Positions 27,108 to 36,716 of a stretch of DNA of 64,000 bases are shown in pieces (position 1 is the first letter of the stretch; the number at the start of each line of letters is the position of its first letter). Made by a program: the position numbers and the translations under genes. The notes below the pieces were generated by a model. That model was given only the letters and a program-made list of their open reading frames with translations. It was not told where the DNA came from and did not search any database. The DNA comes from JAOUEA01 sp963810945. GTDB taxonomy: Bacteria; Actinomycetota; UBA4738; HRBIN12. The stretch is taken from positions 1,116,001 to 1,180,000 of the forward strand of contig CAWEPI010000008.1 in the NCBI GenBank assembly GCA_963810945.1, read 5' to 3'.

Positions 27108-28583
27108 ATGTCTCGCAGCGGAACGGTCCGGCACCTGAGCGCGATGGAAGCGTCCATCGTCGTGGCCTCGAACCGGGCGCCCATCGCCTTCGAACGGAGC
27201 GACCAGGGACGGCTCGTCGGGCGACGCGGGACGGGCGGGCTCGTGACGGCCCTGTCCGGCGTGTTCTTCCGCGACGACACGGCCTGGGTGGCCGCGGCGA
27301 TGACCGAGGGCGACCGAGCGGTGGCGCTGAAGGGCCGCACGATCGAGCCCGAGTCCCACCAGCGCGTGCGCTTCGTCGTGATCCCGCCGGAGCGTTACGA
27401 GGGCTACTACAACGAGATCTCGAACCGGATCCTCTGGTTCGTCCACCACAACCTCTGGGACATCCCGCGCATGCCGATGTTCGACGACGCCACCCAGGAC
27501 GACTGGAGCGCCTTCGTGGAGGCGAACCGGCAGTTCGCGCTCGCGCTCGCCGACGAGGCCGATCGCGACCCCGTCTACCTGATCCAGGACTACCACCTCT
27601 GCCTCGTGCCGGGGATGCTCCGGGAGCTGGTGCCCGACGCCAAGATCGTGCACTTCTCGCACACGCCGTTCGCGGGCGCGACCTACCTGCGGATCCTTCC
27701 CGTGCAGATGCGCGACGCCGTGCTGCGCGGACTGGCAGGTGCCGACGTGCTCGGGTTCCAGTCGAAGATGTGGGCGGAGAACTACCTGCTGTCGGCGCGG
27801 AGCATCCCGGGCTTGAAGGTCCTGCGCGGCGGCCGACTCGAGCTCGAGGGCCACACCGCCACCGTCCGCTCGTTCCCCGTCGCGGTGAACGCTCACCCCT
27901 TGCGCGAGACCGCCGCCCTCGAGGAGACGCGGGCCGTCCGCGACGAGCTCCGGGAGTGGCGGGGGGACCGGGCCATGATCCTGCGGGTCGACCGCCTGGA
28001 GCCGTCCAAGAACATCCTGCGCGGGTTCATGGGCTTCAGGCTGTTCCTGCGTCGCAACCCGTCATGGAAGGGGCGCGTGCAGTTCCTCGCCCTGTTCAGC
28101 CCGTCGCGGGAAGACGTTCCCGAATACCAGACCTACGGCGAGGAATGCCTGGCCGAGGCCGAGCGCGTGAACGCGGAGTTCGCCACGAAGGACTGGCAGC
28201 CCATCACCGTGAAGGTGCAAGAGGACTACGGGTACGCGGTGGCCGCCTACGACCTCTACGACATGCTCCTGGTCAACCCCTCGTACGACGGCATGAACCT
28301 CGTGGCGATGGAGGGACCGCTCGTGAATCGCCAGGACGGCACGGTCGTGCTATCGCGGAACGCCGGGGCGCACGCGCGGCTCGGGCGCCACGCGCTGGGG
28401 ATCAACCCGTTCGATCTGGCGGAGACCGCCGAGGCGATCCGGGAGGCGCTGGAGATGCCGCAGGAGGAACGAACCCGGCGCGCGCGGGGGATGGCCCGCA
28501 CGATCCAGGCGCACACACCGCCCACGTGGCTCGCGGACCAGCTGGAGGCCGTGGACCAGGTCCGCCCGCCCTCGCGCCGCTAG
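27108..28583 (+). CDS. otsA: Trehalose-6-phosphate synthase (GT20)
   Basis: 491 residues, full length for OtsA. It makes trehalose 6-phosphate from UDP- or GDP-glucose and glucose 6-phosphate. GT20 landmarks: IVVASNRAPIAFER, the glycine loop RRGTGGLVTALSG, WFVHHNLWDIP, IQDYHLCLVPGML (acceptor His), HFSHTPFAG, the VDRLEPSKNI nucleotide-sugar loop, and NPSYDGMNLVAMEG with the phosphate-binding Glu. It converges with otsB, with overlapping stops sharing CTAG at 28580-28583. Together with otsB and the HAD-GH65 gene it forms a trehalose locus. Confidence 0.96.
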   Translation: MSRSGTVRHLSAMEASIVVASNRAPIAFERSDQGRLVGRRGTGGLVTALSGVFFRDDTAWVAAAMTEGDRAVALKGRTIEPESHQRVRFVVIPPERYEGYYNEISNRILWFVHHNLWDIPRMPMFDDATQDDWSAFVEANRQFALALADEADRDPVYLIQDYHLCLVPGMLRELVPDAKIVHFSHTPFAGATYLRILPVQMRDAVLRGLAGADVLGFQSKMWAENYLLSARSIPGLKVLRGGRLELEGHTATVRSFPVAVNAHPLRETAALEETRAVRDELREWRGDRAMILRVDRLEPSKNILRGFMGFRLFLRRNPSWKGRVQFLALFSPSREDVPEYQTYGEECLAEAERVNAEFATKDWQPITVKVQEDYGYAVAAYDLYDMLLVNPSYDGMNLVAMEGPLVNRQDGTVVLSRNAGAHARLGRHALGINPFDLAETAEAIREALEMPQEERTRRARGMARTIQAHTPPTWLADQLEAVDQVRPPSRR

Positions 28584-29323
28584 AGGTCCTGCAGCAGGCG
28601 CACGAGATCGGGCGGCCCATCCACCACGAGGTCGGCCGCCTCGGCGAGCGCGGCGGGTGTCTCCTCGCCACGGACGGCGATCTTCACGGTGAGCACGCCG
28701 TCCTCGCGCGCTCGATCGATCGCCGTGAAGGCCCGGAGGTCGGCGACGTCGTCGCCGGCATACAGGACGGCGTCCAGTCGCTCCTGCTCGAGCAGCCGTT
28801 CGACCGCGCCCTCCTTCAACGGCCGCCCGGCGGGGACGAGTTCGAGCACGCGCTTGCCGTCGATCAGATCGAGGCCGTGTGCGCGGCCGATCGCGCCGAG
28901 GGGACCGCGCAGCGCCGCGTCGGCGGCATCGGGGTCGCCGGTGCCGCGCACGTGCACGGCGACGGATCCGCCCTTGAGCTCCACGCGAGCCCCCGGGACG
29001 GCGGCCGCGGCATCGCGGACCGCGTCCAGCACGGCCGGGGCGAGATCGTCGGGGGCGTGCAGGCCGTAGGACGCCACCAGGCGGATGCCCGGCACCTCGA
29101 CGAGCACGTCGAGCTCGGGGGCGGTGCGCCCCGACACCACCGCGACGACGGGGTAGCGCTCCGCCAGACGGGCCAGGGCCTCGTGCGCCCCGGGCTGCAT
29201 CCGGGCGAGGTCGGGCCGGGCGACGATCGGACTGAGCGTGCCGTCGAAGTCCAGGATGATCCCGGCGCGCACGCCGCTCTCGAAGGCGGAACGGAAGGCC
29301 CCGATCGGGTCGGCGGTCGTCAT
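28580..29323 (-). CDS. otsB: Trehalose-6-phosphate phosphatase
   Basis: 247 residues of the HAD superfamily. Motif I is ILDFDGTLSP (nucleophile Asp and acid Asp), motif II VVSGRTAPELDVL, and motifs III/IV near KEGAVERLL and LYAGDDVADLRAF (two Asp for Mg). The cap KGGSVAVHVRG is typical of TPP. It dephosphorylates trehalose 6-phosphate made by OtsA. It is oriented tail to tail with otsA rather than in an operon. TAGCAT lies six bases before the ATG. Confidence 0.95.
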   Translation of the reverse strand: MTTADPIGAFRSAFESGVRAGIILDFDGTLSPIVARPDLARMQPGAHEALARLAERYPVVAVVSGRTAPELDVLVEVPGIRLVASYGLHAPDDLAPAVLDAVRDAAAAVPGARVELKGGSVAVHVRGTGDPDAADAALRGPLGAIGRAHGLDLIDGKRVLELVPAGRPLKEGAVERLLEQERLDAVLYAGDDVADLRAFTAIDRAREDGVLTVKIAVRGEETPAALAEAADLVVDGPPDLVRLLQDL

Positions 29324-29329
29324 GGGCCG

Positions 29330-29335
29330 ATGCTA
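29330..29335 (-). promoter_or_regulatory. -10 box of otsB
   Basis: TAGCAT, 6 nt before ATG 29323; no ribosome binding site. Confidence 0.5.
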
Positions 29336-29481
29336 GGCCGCCCCGAGCGCCACCGCACGGCGGTGGCGGAACCCGCGGAGGGTGCGTGACCTGGGGCCCT
29401 GGCGCTGCCACCATCTCCGGGTAGATTGCTCGGTCGGCGTCGGACCCGGCGCCGGCTGCTACGCGTGTGCGAGGAGGAGCC

Positions 29482-32400
29482 GTGGAACCACGGGAGATCT
29501 ACGAGCGGTTCCGCGCCGTCCTCTTCGACATGGACGGGGTCCTCACGACCACCGCGCGCCTGCACTCGGCCGCGTGGCAACGCACCTTCGACGAGTTCCT
29601 CGAGCGCTGGGACGAGTCCCACGGCACCGTGACGCCACGGTTCTCGCCCGCCGAGGACTACCTGCGGTACGTGGACGGGAAGCCCCGCTACGACGGGGTC
29701 CGTGACTTCCTCGCCTCGCGGAACATCGCGTTGCCGGATGGATCAGCCGACTCGTCGCCCGACGAGGAATCGGTGGGCGGCATCGGCAACCGCAAGCAGC
29801 AGCTCGTGGAGTCCGCGCTGCACACGGAGGGCGTCGAGGCGTTCCCCGGGTCCGTCGCGTGGGTGCGCGAGTTGCAGGCGCGCGGCCTGGCCACGGCGGT
29901 CGTCTCCTCCAGCCAGAACTGCGCCGAGGTGCTGGATGCGGCCGGCATCGCCGATCTCTTCGACGTGCGGGTGGACGGCGCCGTCGCGGTGGAGCTGCAG
30001 CTCCCCGGGAAACCCGAGCCGGACACGTTCCTCGAGGCCGCCCTGCGCCTCGGTGTCGACCCCAGCGACGCGGTCGTCGTCGAGGATGCACTCGCGGGCG
30101 TGCAAGCCGGGCGCGCCGGCGGCTTCGGCCTGGTGATCGGCGTCGACCGCGACGAGCAGACCGACGCCCTGCTCGCGCACGGCGCCGACATGGTCGTGAA
30201 GGACCTGGGCGACCTGGTGACCGAGTCGGCCGAGGCCGGCCACATGGCGGGGCCCAAGGCGCACCGTCTTCGCGCCGCCGCCTTGCGCCTGCTGGCGGCC
30301 GACGAGGAGTTCCCCGTCGACGAGTTCCGGCTGGTGGAGCGGGGGTTCAACCCGGACAACGTGCCCCAGCTCGAGGCGGTCTTCGCGGTGGCCAACGGCT
30401 ACCTCGGGTTGCGCGGCACGCACGAGGAGGGCCGCCCCGTCCACCAGAGCGGCACGCTCCTGAACGGCCTCTACGAGACCTGGCCCATCGTCTATCCGGA
30501 GAAGGCCTTCGGCTTCGCCGAGACGGGGCAGACGATCGTGAACGCCACGGACGGCTCGGTGATCAAGCTCTACGTCGACGACGAGCCCTTCGACCTCGAC
30601 CACGCCGAAGTCCTGGAGTACGAGCGCGTGCTCGACATGCGCGCCGGTGTGATGGAACGGCGCGTGATCTGGCAGATGGCCGACGGCCGGCGCTTCTCGG
30701 TGCGCTCGAAGCGGATGGTCTCGCTGGACCAGCGTCACCTCGCGTGCATCGAGTACGTGGTGACGGCCCTCGACCGCCCCGCGGCCCTCACGATCTCCTC
30801 GGAGCTCGTCACGCACACCGGGGCGGACGCGGGCACGTCCGAGGATCCGCGCAAGGGCCGCGGCTTCGAGCCGGGCGTGCTGATGCCGAAGTCGGGGCGG
30901 ACCAGCGGCGCGCGTGTGGTCCTGGGCTTCCAGACGCGCTCGAGCGGCCAGCGTATGGCCTGCGGCATGGATCACGAGACGAACCTCGGGGAGGACGTGC
31001 TGCCCGAGACCGAGGTGAACGGCGACTCGGCCCGGGCCGTGTATCGGGTGAAGGCCCAGCCGGGCCGTCCCGTACGCCTCATCAAGTACCTGGGATACCA
31101 CCACGCCGCCGACGAATCGGTCGACGAGCTGAGCTTCCGGGTGGGTGGCACGCTGGACCGCGCTCGCGCGGAGGGGCTCGACGCGATCTTCGTCAACCAG
31201 CGCCAGCGGATCGACGCGTTCTGGGCGACCGCCGACGTCCGCACCGAGGGCGCTCCCCTGCTGCAGCAGGCGATGCGCTTCAGCCTGTATCAGCTGCTGC
31301 AAGCCTCGGCGTGCTCCGAGGGGTTCGGGATCCCGTCCAAGGGCCTCACCGGCCAGGGGTACGAAGGCCACTACTTCTGGGACACCGAGATCTACGTGAT
31401 GCCGTTCCTCGTCTACACGGCGCCCAACCTCGCCCGGAGCCTCCTGCATCACCGGTACGCGATGCTCGACCAGGCACGGGAGCGTGCGCAGCAGGTGGGC
31501 CTGAACGGCGCGCTCTTCCCCTGGCGCACGATCAACGGGAAGGAAGCCTCCGCGTACTACGCCGCCGGCACCGCTCAGTACCACATCGACGCCGACGTGG
31601 CGTACGCCCTGATGCAATACGTGCGCGTGACGGGCGACCGCGACTTCCTGGCGCGCTACGGCGCCGAGATCCTCGTCGAGACCGCGCGGATGTGGGCGGA
31701 CCTCGGGTACTTCTCGTCGCAGAAGCGGGGGCACTTCGTGATCAACGGGGTCACGGGTCCGGACGAGTACTCGACCGTCGTCGACAACAACGCCTACACG
31801 AACCTGATGGCGCGTCAGAACATGCGCTCGGCGATCGAGGCCGTGGAGTGGCTCGCGGCGAGCGAGCCGGAGGCGCATGCCCGCCTGATCGACCGCACGA
31901 AGCTGCACAACGGCGAGATCGAGGACTGGCGCCGCGCCGCCGACCTGATGTACGTCCCCTACGACGACGCCAAAGAGCTCCACCTGCAGGACGACGGGTT
32001 CCTCGACCGCGAGGTCTGGGACTTCGAAGGGACCCCGCCCGAGAACTATCCGCTCCTGCTCCACTACCACCCGCTCGTGATCTACCGGCACCAGGTGATC
32101 AAACAGGCCGACATCGTGCTCGCCACGTTCCTGGTGGGCGACGAGTTCACGCCCGCGGAGAAGCGGAAGATCTTCGCGTACTACGACCCGCTCACGACGG
32201 GCGACTCGTCGTTGTCGGAGTGCATCCAGAGCATCGTGGCCGCGGAGATCGGCGACGTCCGGGCGGCAGAGGAGTACTTCATCGACGCAGCCGCGGTCGA
32301 CCTGGCGGACGTCGCGAACAACGTCCGCGACGGCGTGCACGTGGCCTCGGCCGGGGGCACGTGGCTCGCCGCGGTCTACGGCTTCGCCGGCCTGCGCGAC

Positions 32401-32643
32401 GGCGGTGCGGAGCTCTCGTTCCGCCCTCTGCTGCCCGAGCGCCTCACCGCCCTCGCCTTCACGCTGCGCACCCGCGGCTGCGTGCTCGACGTCGAACTTC
32501 GCGACGGAGCGGCCACCTACCGGTTGCGCGAAGGCGATCTGCTGCGGATCCTCCATCACGGCGAGCCGATCGACGTGACCCAGGAGGGTGTCTCCCGACC
32601 GCTCGGCGCATCCGTCACCGACGCGACCGCCAAGTCCGCCTGA
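29482..32643 (+). CDS. Fusion of HAD beta-phosphoglucomutase-like domain and GH65 glycoside phosphorylase/hydrolase
   Basis: 1053 residues from GTG 29482, chosen for AGGAGGA four to five bases upstream; an in-frame GTG at 29467 lies before that site. Residues 1-255 are a HAD domain with D16-M-D18 (FDMDGVLTTT), SSSQNCAEVL, and GKPEPDTFLEA with VVEDALAGVQAGRAGG, as in beta-phosphoglucomutase. Residues about 280-1053 are GH65: NGYLGLRGTHEEG, GYEGHYFWDTEIYVMPF and GVTGPDEYSTVVDNNAYTN with the general acid E762. GH65 members phosphorolyse or hydrolyse trehalose, maltose or kojibiose. A phosphorolytic product (beta-glucose 1-phosphate) would suit the HAD half. It lies next to otsA/otsB. Similar fusions exist in actinobacteria; the substrate is inferred from context. 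Confidence 0.92.
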   Translation: MEPREIYERFRAVLFDMDGVLTTTARLHSAAWQRTFDEFLERWDESHGTVTPRFSPAEDYLRYVDGKPRYDGVRDFLASRNIALPDGSADSSPDEESVGGIGNRKQQLVESALHTEGVEAFPGSVAWVRELQARGLATAVVSSSQNCAEVLDAAGIADLFDVRVDGAVAVELQLPGKPEPDTFLEAALRLGVDPSDAVVVEDALAGVQAGRAGGFGLVIGVDRDEQTDALLAHGADMVVKDLGDLVTESAEAGHMAGPKAHRLRAAALRLLAADEEFPVDEFRLVERGFNPDNVPQLEAVFAVANGYLGLRGTHEEGRPVHQSGTLLNGLYETWPIVYPEKAFGFAETGQTIVNATDGSVIKLYVDDEPFDLDHAEVLEYERVLDMRAGVMERRVIWQMADGRRFSVRSKRMVSLDQRHLACIEYVVTALDRPAALTISSELVTHTGADAGTSEDPRKGRGFEPGVLMPKSGRTSGARVVLGFQTRSSGQRMACGMDHETNLGEDVLPETEVNGDSARAVYRVKAQPGRPVRLIKYLGYHHAADESVDELSFRVGGTLDRARAEGLDAIFVNQRQRIDAFWATADVRTEGAPLLQQAMRFSLYQLLQASACSEGFGIPSKGLTGQGYEGHYFWDTEIYVMPFLVYTAPNLARSLLHHRYAMLDQARERAQQVGLNGALFPWRTINGKEASAYYAAGTAQYHIDADVAYALMQYVRVTGDRDFLARYGAEILVETARMWADLGYFSSQKRGHFVINGVTGPDEYSTVVDNNAYTNLMARQNMRSAIEAVEWLAASEPEAHARLIDRTKLHNGEIEDWRRAADLMYVPYDDAKELHLQDDGFLDREVWDFEGTPPENYPLLLHYHPLVIYRHQVIKQADIVLATFLVGDEFTPAEKRKIFAYYDPLTTGDSSLSECIQSIVAAEIGDVRAAEEYFIDAAAVDLADVANNVRDGVHVASAGGTWLAAVYGFAGLRDGGAELSFRPLLPERLTALAFTLRTRGCVLDVELRDGAATYRLREGDLLRILHHGEPIDVTQEGVSRPLGASVTDATAKSA

Positions 32644-32647
32644 GGGG

Positions 32648-32676
32648 TTGTCGCTCATCGAGACGCGCGGTACCGT
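32648..32676 (+). promoter_or_regulatory. Candidate promoter of the efflux-pump/TetR operon
   Basis: TTGTCG at 32648-32653, a 17-bp spacer and TACCGT at 32671-32676 give a sigma-70-like pair. Initiation would fall about 7 bp later, at the edge of the dyad at 32684-32710. Confidence 0.35.
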
Positions 32677-32683
32677 CGGCAGA

Positions 32684-32710
32684 TACGAAACGATACCGTC
32701 ACGTAACGTA
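32684..32710. promoter_or_regulatory. 27-bp dyad, candidate operator for the TetR regulator
   Basis: The half-sites are TACGnnACGnnAC and GTnnCGTnnCGTA around one central base; 18 of the 27 positions match their own reverse complement. It sits just before the AGGAGGA ribosome binding site (32714-32720) of the efflux gene whose operon encodes a TetR protein, the usual place for a TetR autoregulatory site. Confidence 0.55.
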
Positions 32711-32727
32711 ATGAGGAGGACGGAACG

Positions 32728-34344
32728 GTGACACAGACGATGGTGGGGACCACGGCGGTCCCTGAGCGGCCGGAGGGCTACGAGCGGCGGTGGTGGATCC
32801 TCGCGGTCCTCTGCATGAGCCTGCTCGTCATCGGACTCGACAACACGATCCTCAACGTGGCGCTGCCCACGCTGGTGCGGGACCTGCATGCCTCCACCAG
32901 TCAGCTGCAGTGGATCGTGGATTCCTACACGTTGGTGTTCGCTGGGCTCCTGCTCACCACGGGCAGCCTCTCCGATCGCTACGGCCGACGCAGCGCGCTC
33001 GCACTCGGGCTCGTGATCTTCGGCGTGGGGTCGGTGCTCTCCGCGTTCGCGACATCGGCCACGATGCTGATCGGAACGCGGGCGCTCATGGGGGTCGGAG
33101 GAGCCTTCATCATGCCCTCCACCCTCTCGATCCTCACGAACGTGTTCCCGGCCGAGGAACGTGGGCGCGCGATCGGGATCTGGGCCGGCGTCTCGGGCCT
33201 CGGGATCGGGATCGGTCCGGTGGTCGGGGGCTGGCTGCTCAATCACTTCTGGTGGGGATCGGTCTTCCTCGTCAACGTGCCGGTCGTGATCACGGCGCTG
33301 ATCGCCGGCCGCCTGATCGTCCCCAACACCCGCGACCCCGAGGCGCCGCGGCTGGATCCCCTGGGCGCGTGCCTGTCGATCGTCGGGCTCGTCTCCCTCG
33401 TCTTCGGCATCATCGAGGCGCCGAGCCACGGGTGGACCGACCCGCTGATCCTGACGTCGTTCACCGTCGCGGCCGTGACGCTCGGCTCGTTCGTGGCATG
33501 GGAGTTGCACACCGACCACCCGATGCTGAACGTGCGCTTCTTCGAGAACCCGCGGTTCACCGCCGCCAACATCTCGGTGACCCTGGTCTTCTTCGCGCTG
33601 TTCGGCTCGCTGTTCTTCCTCACGCAGTACCTGCAGTTCGTGCTGGGGTACACGGCGCTGCAGGCCGGCTTGCGCGTTGCTCCGATCTCGCTGGCGCTCA
33701 TCGTCGTGGCGCCGATCACGGGGCGGCTCGTCCAGCCATTCGGCAACAAGCTGCTCGTGGCGGCCGGCATGATGACGGTGGCGGTGGGGCTCTGGTTCCT
33801 GTCCACCGTGACGGTGACGACCGGCTATCCGCACGTGCTCACCTCGCTGATGGTGCTGGGCACCGGGATGGCGCTGGCGATGACGCCCGCCACGGAGTCG
33901 ATCATGGGCTCGCTCCCGCCGGGCAAGGCGGGCGTGGGCTCCGCGATGAACGACACCACGCGGCAGATCGGCGGCGCGCTCGGCGTGGCCATCCTCGGAA
34001 GCGTGTTCGCCTCGGCCTACGCCTCGGCGATCGCGTCGGCGATCCAGGGCCTGCCGCCGCAGGCCGCGGCCGCCGCCACCAACTCGGTGGGGGCCGCCCT
34101 CGCGATCGCTGACCGGCTGCCCGGCACGTCCGGGACCGCGCTCGCGACCGCGGCCAAGAGCTCGTTCATCCATGCCATGGATCGGGGCCTGTTCGTCGGC
34201 GCCGCGGTCGCGGTGGTCGGTGCGCTCGTGGCGCTGATCTGGCTGCCGAACCGCCCGCTCACCGAGCCCGAGGCCATCGTGCTGGAACGTGAGTCCAGGC
34301 CGCACGGGTTCGAGGGCACGGTCACCGAACGGGCCGAGCCATGA
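32728..34344 (+). CDS. DHA2-family (EmrB/QacA) drug/proton antiporter
   Basis: 538 residues, GTG start with GAGGAGGA seven bases upstream. About 14 hydrophobic segments fit DHA2. Helix 1 carries LDNTILNVALPTLVRDL, the D1 motif of the QacA/EmrB group; motif A is GSLSDRYGRRSAL and motif C GVSGLGIGIGPVVGGWL. It should export a hydrophobic compound using the proton gradient. The stop overlaps the ATG of the TetR gene (ATGA), so the two are translated together, and the upstream dyad suggests repression relieved by a substrate of the pump. Confidence 0.92.
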   Translation: MTQTMVGTTAVPERPEGYERRWWILAVLCMSLLVIGLDNTILNVALPTLVRDLHASTSQLQWIVDSYTLVFAGLLLTTGSLSDRYGRRSALALGLVIFGVGSVLSAFATSATMLIGTRALMGVGGAFIMPSTLSILTNVFPAEERGRAIGIWAGVSGLGIGIGPVVGGWLLNHFWWGSVFLVNVPVVITALIAGRLIVPNTRDPEAPRLDPLGACLSIVGLVSLVFGIIEAPSHGWTDPLILTSFTVAAVTLGSFVAWELHTDHPMLNVRFFENPRFTAANISVTLVFFALFGSLFFLTQYLQFVLGYTALQAGLRVAPISLALIVVAPITGRLVQPFGNKLLVAAGMMTVAVGLWFLSTVTVTTGYPHVLTSLMVLGTGMALAMTPATESIMGSLPPGKAGVGSAMNDTTRQIGGALGVAILGSVFASAYASAIASAIQGLPPQAAAAATNSVGAALAIADRLPGTSGTALATAAKSSFIHAMDRGLFVGAAVAVVGALVALIWLPNRPLTEPEAIVLERESRPHGFEGTVTERAEP

Positions 34345-34943
34345 GCCCCAAGCTGATCCTGGATGATGTGGTCCGGGTGCCCGGTCGACCTCGCGATCCG
34401 TCGCGCGACCGGGTGATCATGGAGGCCACGCTCGAGCTCCTCGCCGAAGGTGGGTACTCCAAGCTCTCGATGGAGGCCGTCGCGCATCGCGCCGGCGTCG
34501 GCAAGACCACGATCTACCGCCGCTGGCCCACGAAGACCGCGCTCGTCGTCGACGCCCTCGAACAGCTCTCGTCAGCGAAGGCGGTGCCCACCGAGGGCTC
34601 GGTGCGCGAGCGCCTCACCGCGCTGGTGGCGGAGATGCTCCGCCACCTGCGCGCCGGCCGCGGTGCGCGGATCATGGCGGCGCTCGTCGGGGAGATCCCG
34701 CGCGATCCGGAGCTGGCGGAGGCTGTGCGCGCCGTCTTCCTCCGCAAGCGCCAGGGGACCGCGTTCCGTCTCCTCCAGGAGGGCGTCGCGAACGGGGAGC
34801 TGCGCCCCGACCTCGACGTGGAGCTCGCCGCGGACCTGTTGATGGGCCCCGTGATCCTGCGGCGACTGCTGACCGGCGGGCCCCTCGAGCCGGAGCTCGC
34901 GGCGCGGACGGTCTCCTACCTCTACGACGGCTGGGGCGTCTGA
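34341..34943 (+). CDS. TetR family transcriptional regulator
   Basis: 200 residues. The N-terminal HTH is textbook: RDRVIMEATLELLAEGGYSKL then MEAVAHRAGVGKTTIYRRW, with the recognition helix ending in TTIYRRWPTK. The C-terminal half is a helical ligand/dimer domain of the AefR-like type (ADLLMGPVILRRLL). It overlaps the antiporter gene by 4 nt. It probably represses its own operon through the dyad at 32684-32710 and responds to the exported compound. Confidence 0.9.
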   Translation: MSPKLILDDVVRVPGRPRDPSRDRVIMEATLELLAEGGYSKLSMEAVAHRAGVGKTTIYRRWPTKTALVVDALEQLSSAKAVPTEGSVRERLTALVAEMLRHLRAGRGARIMAALVGEIPRDPELAEAVRAVFLRKRQGTAFRLLQEGVANGELRPDLDVELAADLLMGPVILRRLLTGGPLEPELAARTVSYLYDGWGV

Positions 34944-35053
34944 CTCCGGACGGGCCGACCCGTCCGTTCGGCCCGTTCGACCCCCCGCATGAGCGGCATC
35001 CGGCCGGGTCGCGTGGATGCCGTGCGCGTCACCATCGAGTCAGGAGGTGGCGT

Positions 35054-36716
35054 GTGCCGGAGCCGTCCTACGTCTCGGGACCTTCTGATCTTCCCCTGAT
35101 CGGGCTCACGATCGGCGCGCAGCTCGCCCGCACGGCGACCGCGTTCCCTGACGCGGAGGCGATCGTCGCGCGTCATCAGGGCCGGCGCCTCACCTATGCG
35201 GAGCTCCGTGGAGAGGTGACGCAGGCCGCGAGGGCGCTGCTGGCGCTCGGCGTCGCTGCGGGCGATCGCGTGGGCATCTGGAGCCCGAACCGCATCGAGT
35301 GGGCGGTCGTGCAGTACGCGACGGCGGAGATCGGGGCGATCCTCGTCAACGTGAACCCGGCCTACCGGGTGTACGAGCTGCGTCACGCGCTGAACGTCGC
35401 CGGCGTGCGCACGCTCGTGAGCGCGCGTGGGTTCCACGCCGCGGATTACGTCGCCCTCCTGGACGAGGTGCGCGGCGACCTGCCCGACCTGCGAGAGATC
35501 GTGTTCCTCGATGACGAGCCCGTGCCTCCGTGGGCGCGAACCTGGTCGGAGACGCTGGACCGCGCGGACGAGGTCACGTCCGCAACGCTTCACGCGCGTG
35601 AAGCGGGCCTCGATCCGGACGATGCGATCAACATCCAGTTCACGTCCGGGACGACCGGGCTCCCGAAGGGCGCGACGCTCACGCACCTCAACGTGCTGAA
35701 CAACGGCGCGATGGTGGGGAGCCGGTTGCGCTACGGACCCGGAGACCGTGTCTGCGTCCCGGTTCCCTTCTACCACTGCTTCGGCATGGTGCTGGGCAAC
35801 CTCGCCTGCCTCGCCCACGGCGCGACGGTCGTCCTGCCCGCCGAGTCGTTCGATGCGCGCTCGTGCCTGGAGGCGATCGAGGAGGAGCGCTGCACCAGCG
35901 TGTACGGCGTCCCGACGATGTTCATCGCGATGCTCGACGATCCCGCGTTCGACGGGTTCGATCTGCGGAGCCTGCGGACGGGCGTGATGGCGGGCGCGCC
36001 GTGTCCCGTCGAAGTGATGCGCGACGTGATCGACCGGATGCACGCGCGGGAGATGACGATCTGCTACGGCATGACCGAGACCTCGCCCGTCTCGTTCCAG
36101 TCCCTTCCCGACGACGAGCTGACCACACGCGTCGCCACCGTCGGGACGGGTGCATCCCTTCGTGGAGGCGAAGGTCATCGACCCGGCGGACGGCCACACC
36201 GTGCCGCGCGGTGATGCAGGCGAGCTGTGCGTCCGGGGGTACCTCGTGATGCGCGGGTACTGGCACGATCCCGACGCCACCCGGGCGACGATCGACGCGG
36301 CCGGCTGGCTGCACTCGGGCGACCTGGCCTCCATGGGTGAGGATGGCACCGTCAGCATCGTGGGGCGCCTCAAGGACATGATCATCCGAGGGGGCGAGAA
36401 CGTCTATCCGCGCGAGGTCGAGGAGTTCCTGTTCACGAACCCCAAGGTCGCGGACGTGCAGGTGATCGGCGTGCCCGACCCGAGGTACGGAGAGGCGGTC
36501 TGCGCATGGCTGGAGCTCCACCCGGGGGCGACGGCCACCGAGGACGAGATCCGCGCGTTCTGCGAAGGGCGCATCGCGAGTTACAAGATCCCCCGCTACG
36601 TGCGATTCACCGACGCGTTCCCCATGACGGTCACCGGCAAGGTCCAGAAGTTCCGCATGCGCGAGCAGATGATCCGGGAGCTCGGCCTGGAGGACTCCGT
36701 CGCTCAGGCTTCGTAG
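35054..36716 (+). CDS. AMP-forming acyl-CoA ligase (FadD-like), one frameshift
   Basis: About 553 residues, GTG start after AGGAGGTGG. It activates a fatty or aryl acid with ATP and CoA. Motifs: the P-loop IQFTSGTTGLPKGATLTH, then YHCFGMVLGN, YGMTETSPVSF, the hinge region SIVGRLKDMIIRGGENVYP, and the catalytic Lys in FPMTVTGKVQKFRMRE. At about 36148 the frame breaks inside VATVGT; removing one G lets it continue as VHPFVEAKVIDPADGHTV, exactly the expected family sequence. The substrate is unknown; the adjacent leucine operon suggests acyl-CoA metabolism. The last 13 bp overlap the convergent DUF2630 gene. Confidence 0.88.

Noticed and set aside
29743..34305. 1520-residue open frame opposite HAD-GH65 and the antiporter
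   Set aside because: Antisense shadow spanning two genes with clear families; no start signal or motif.
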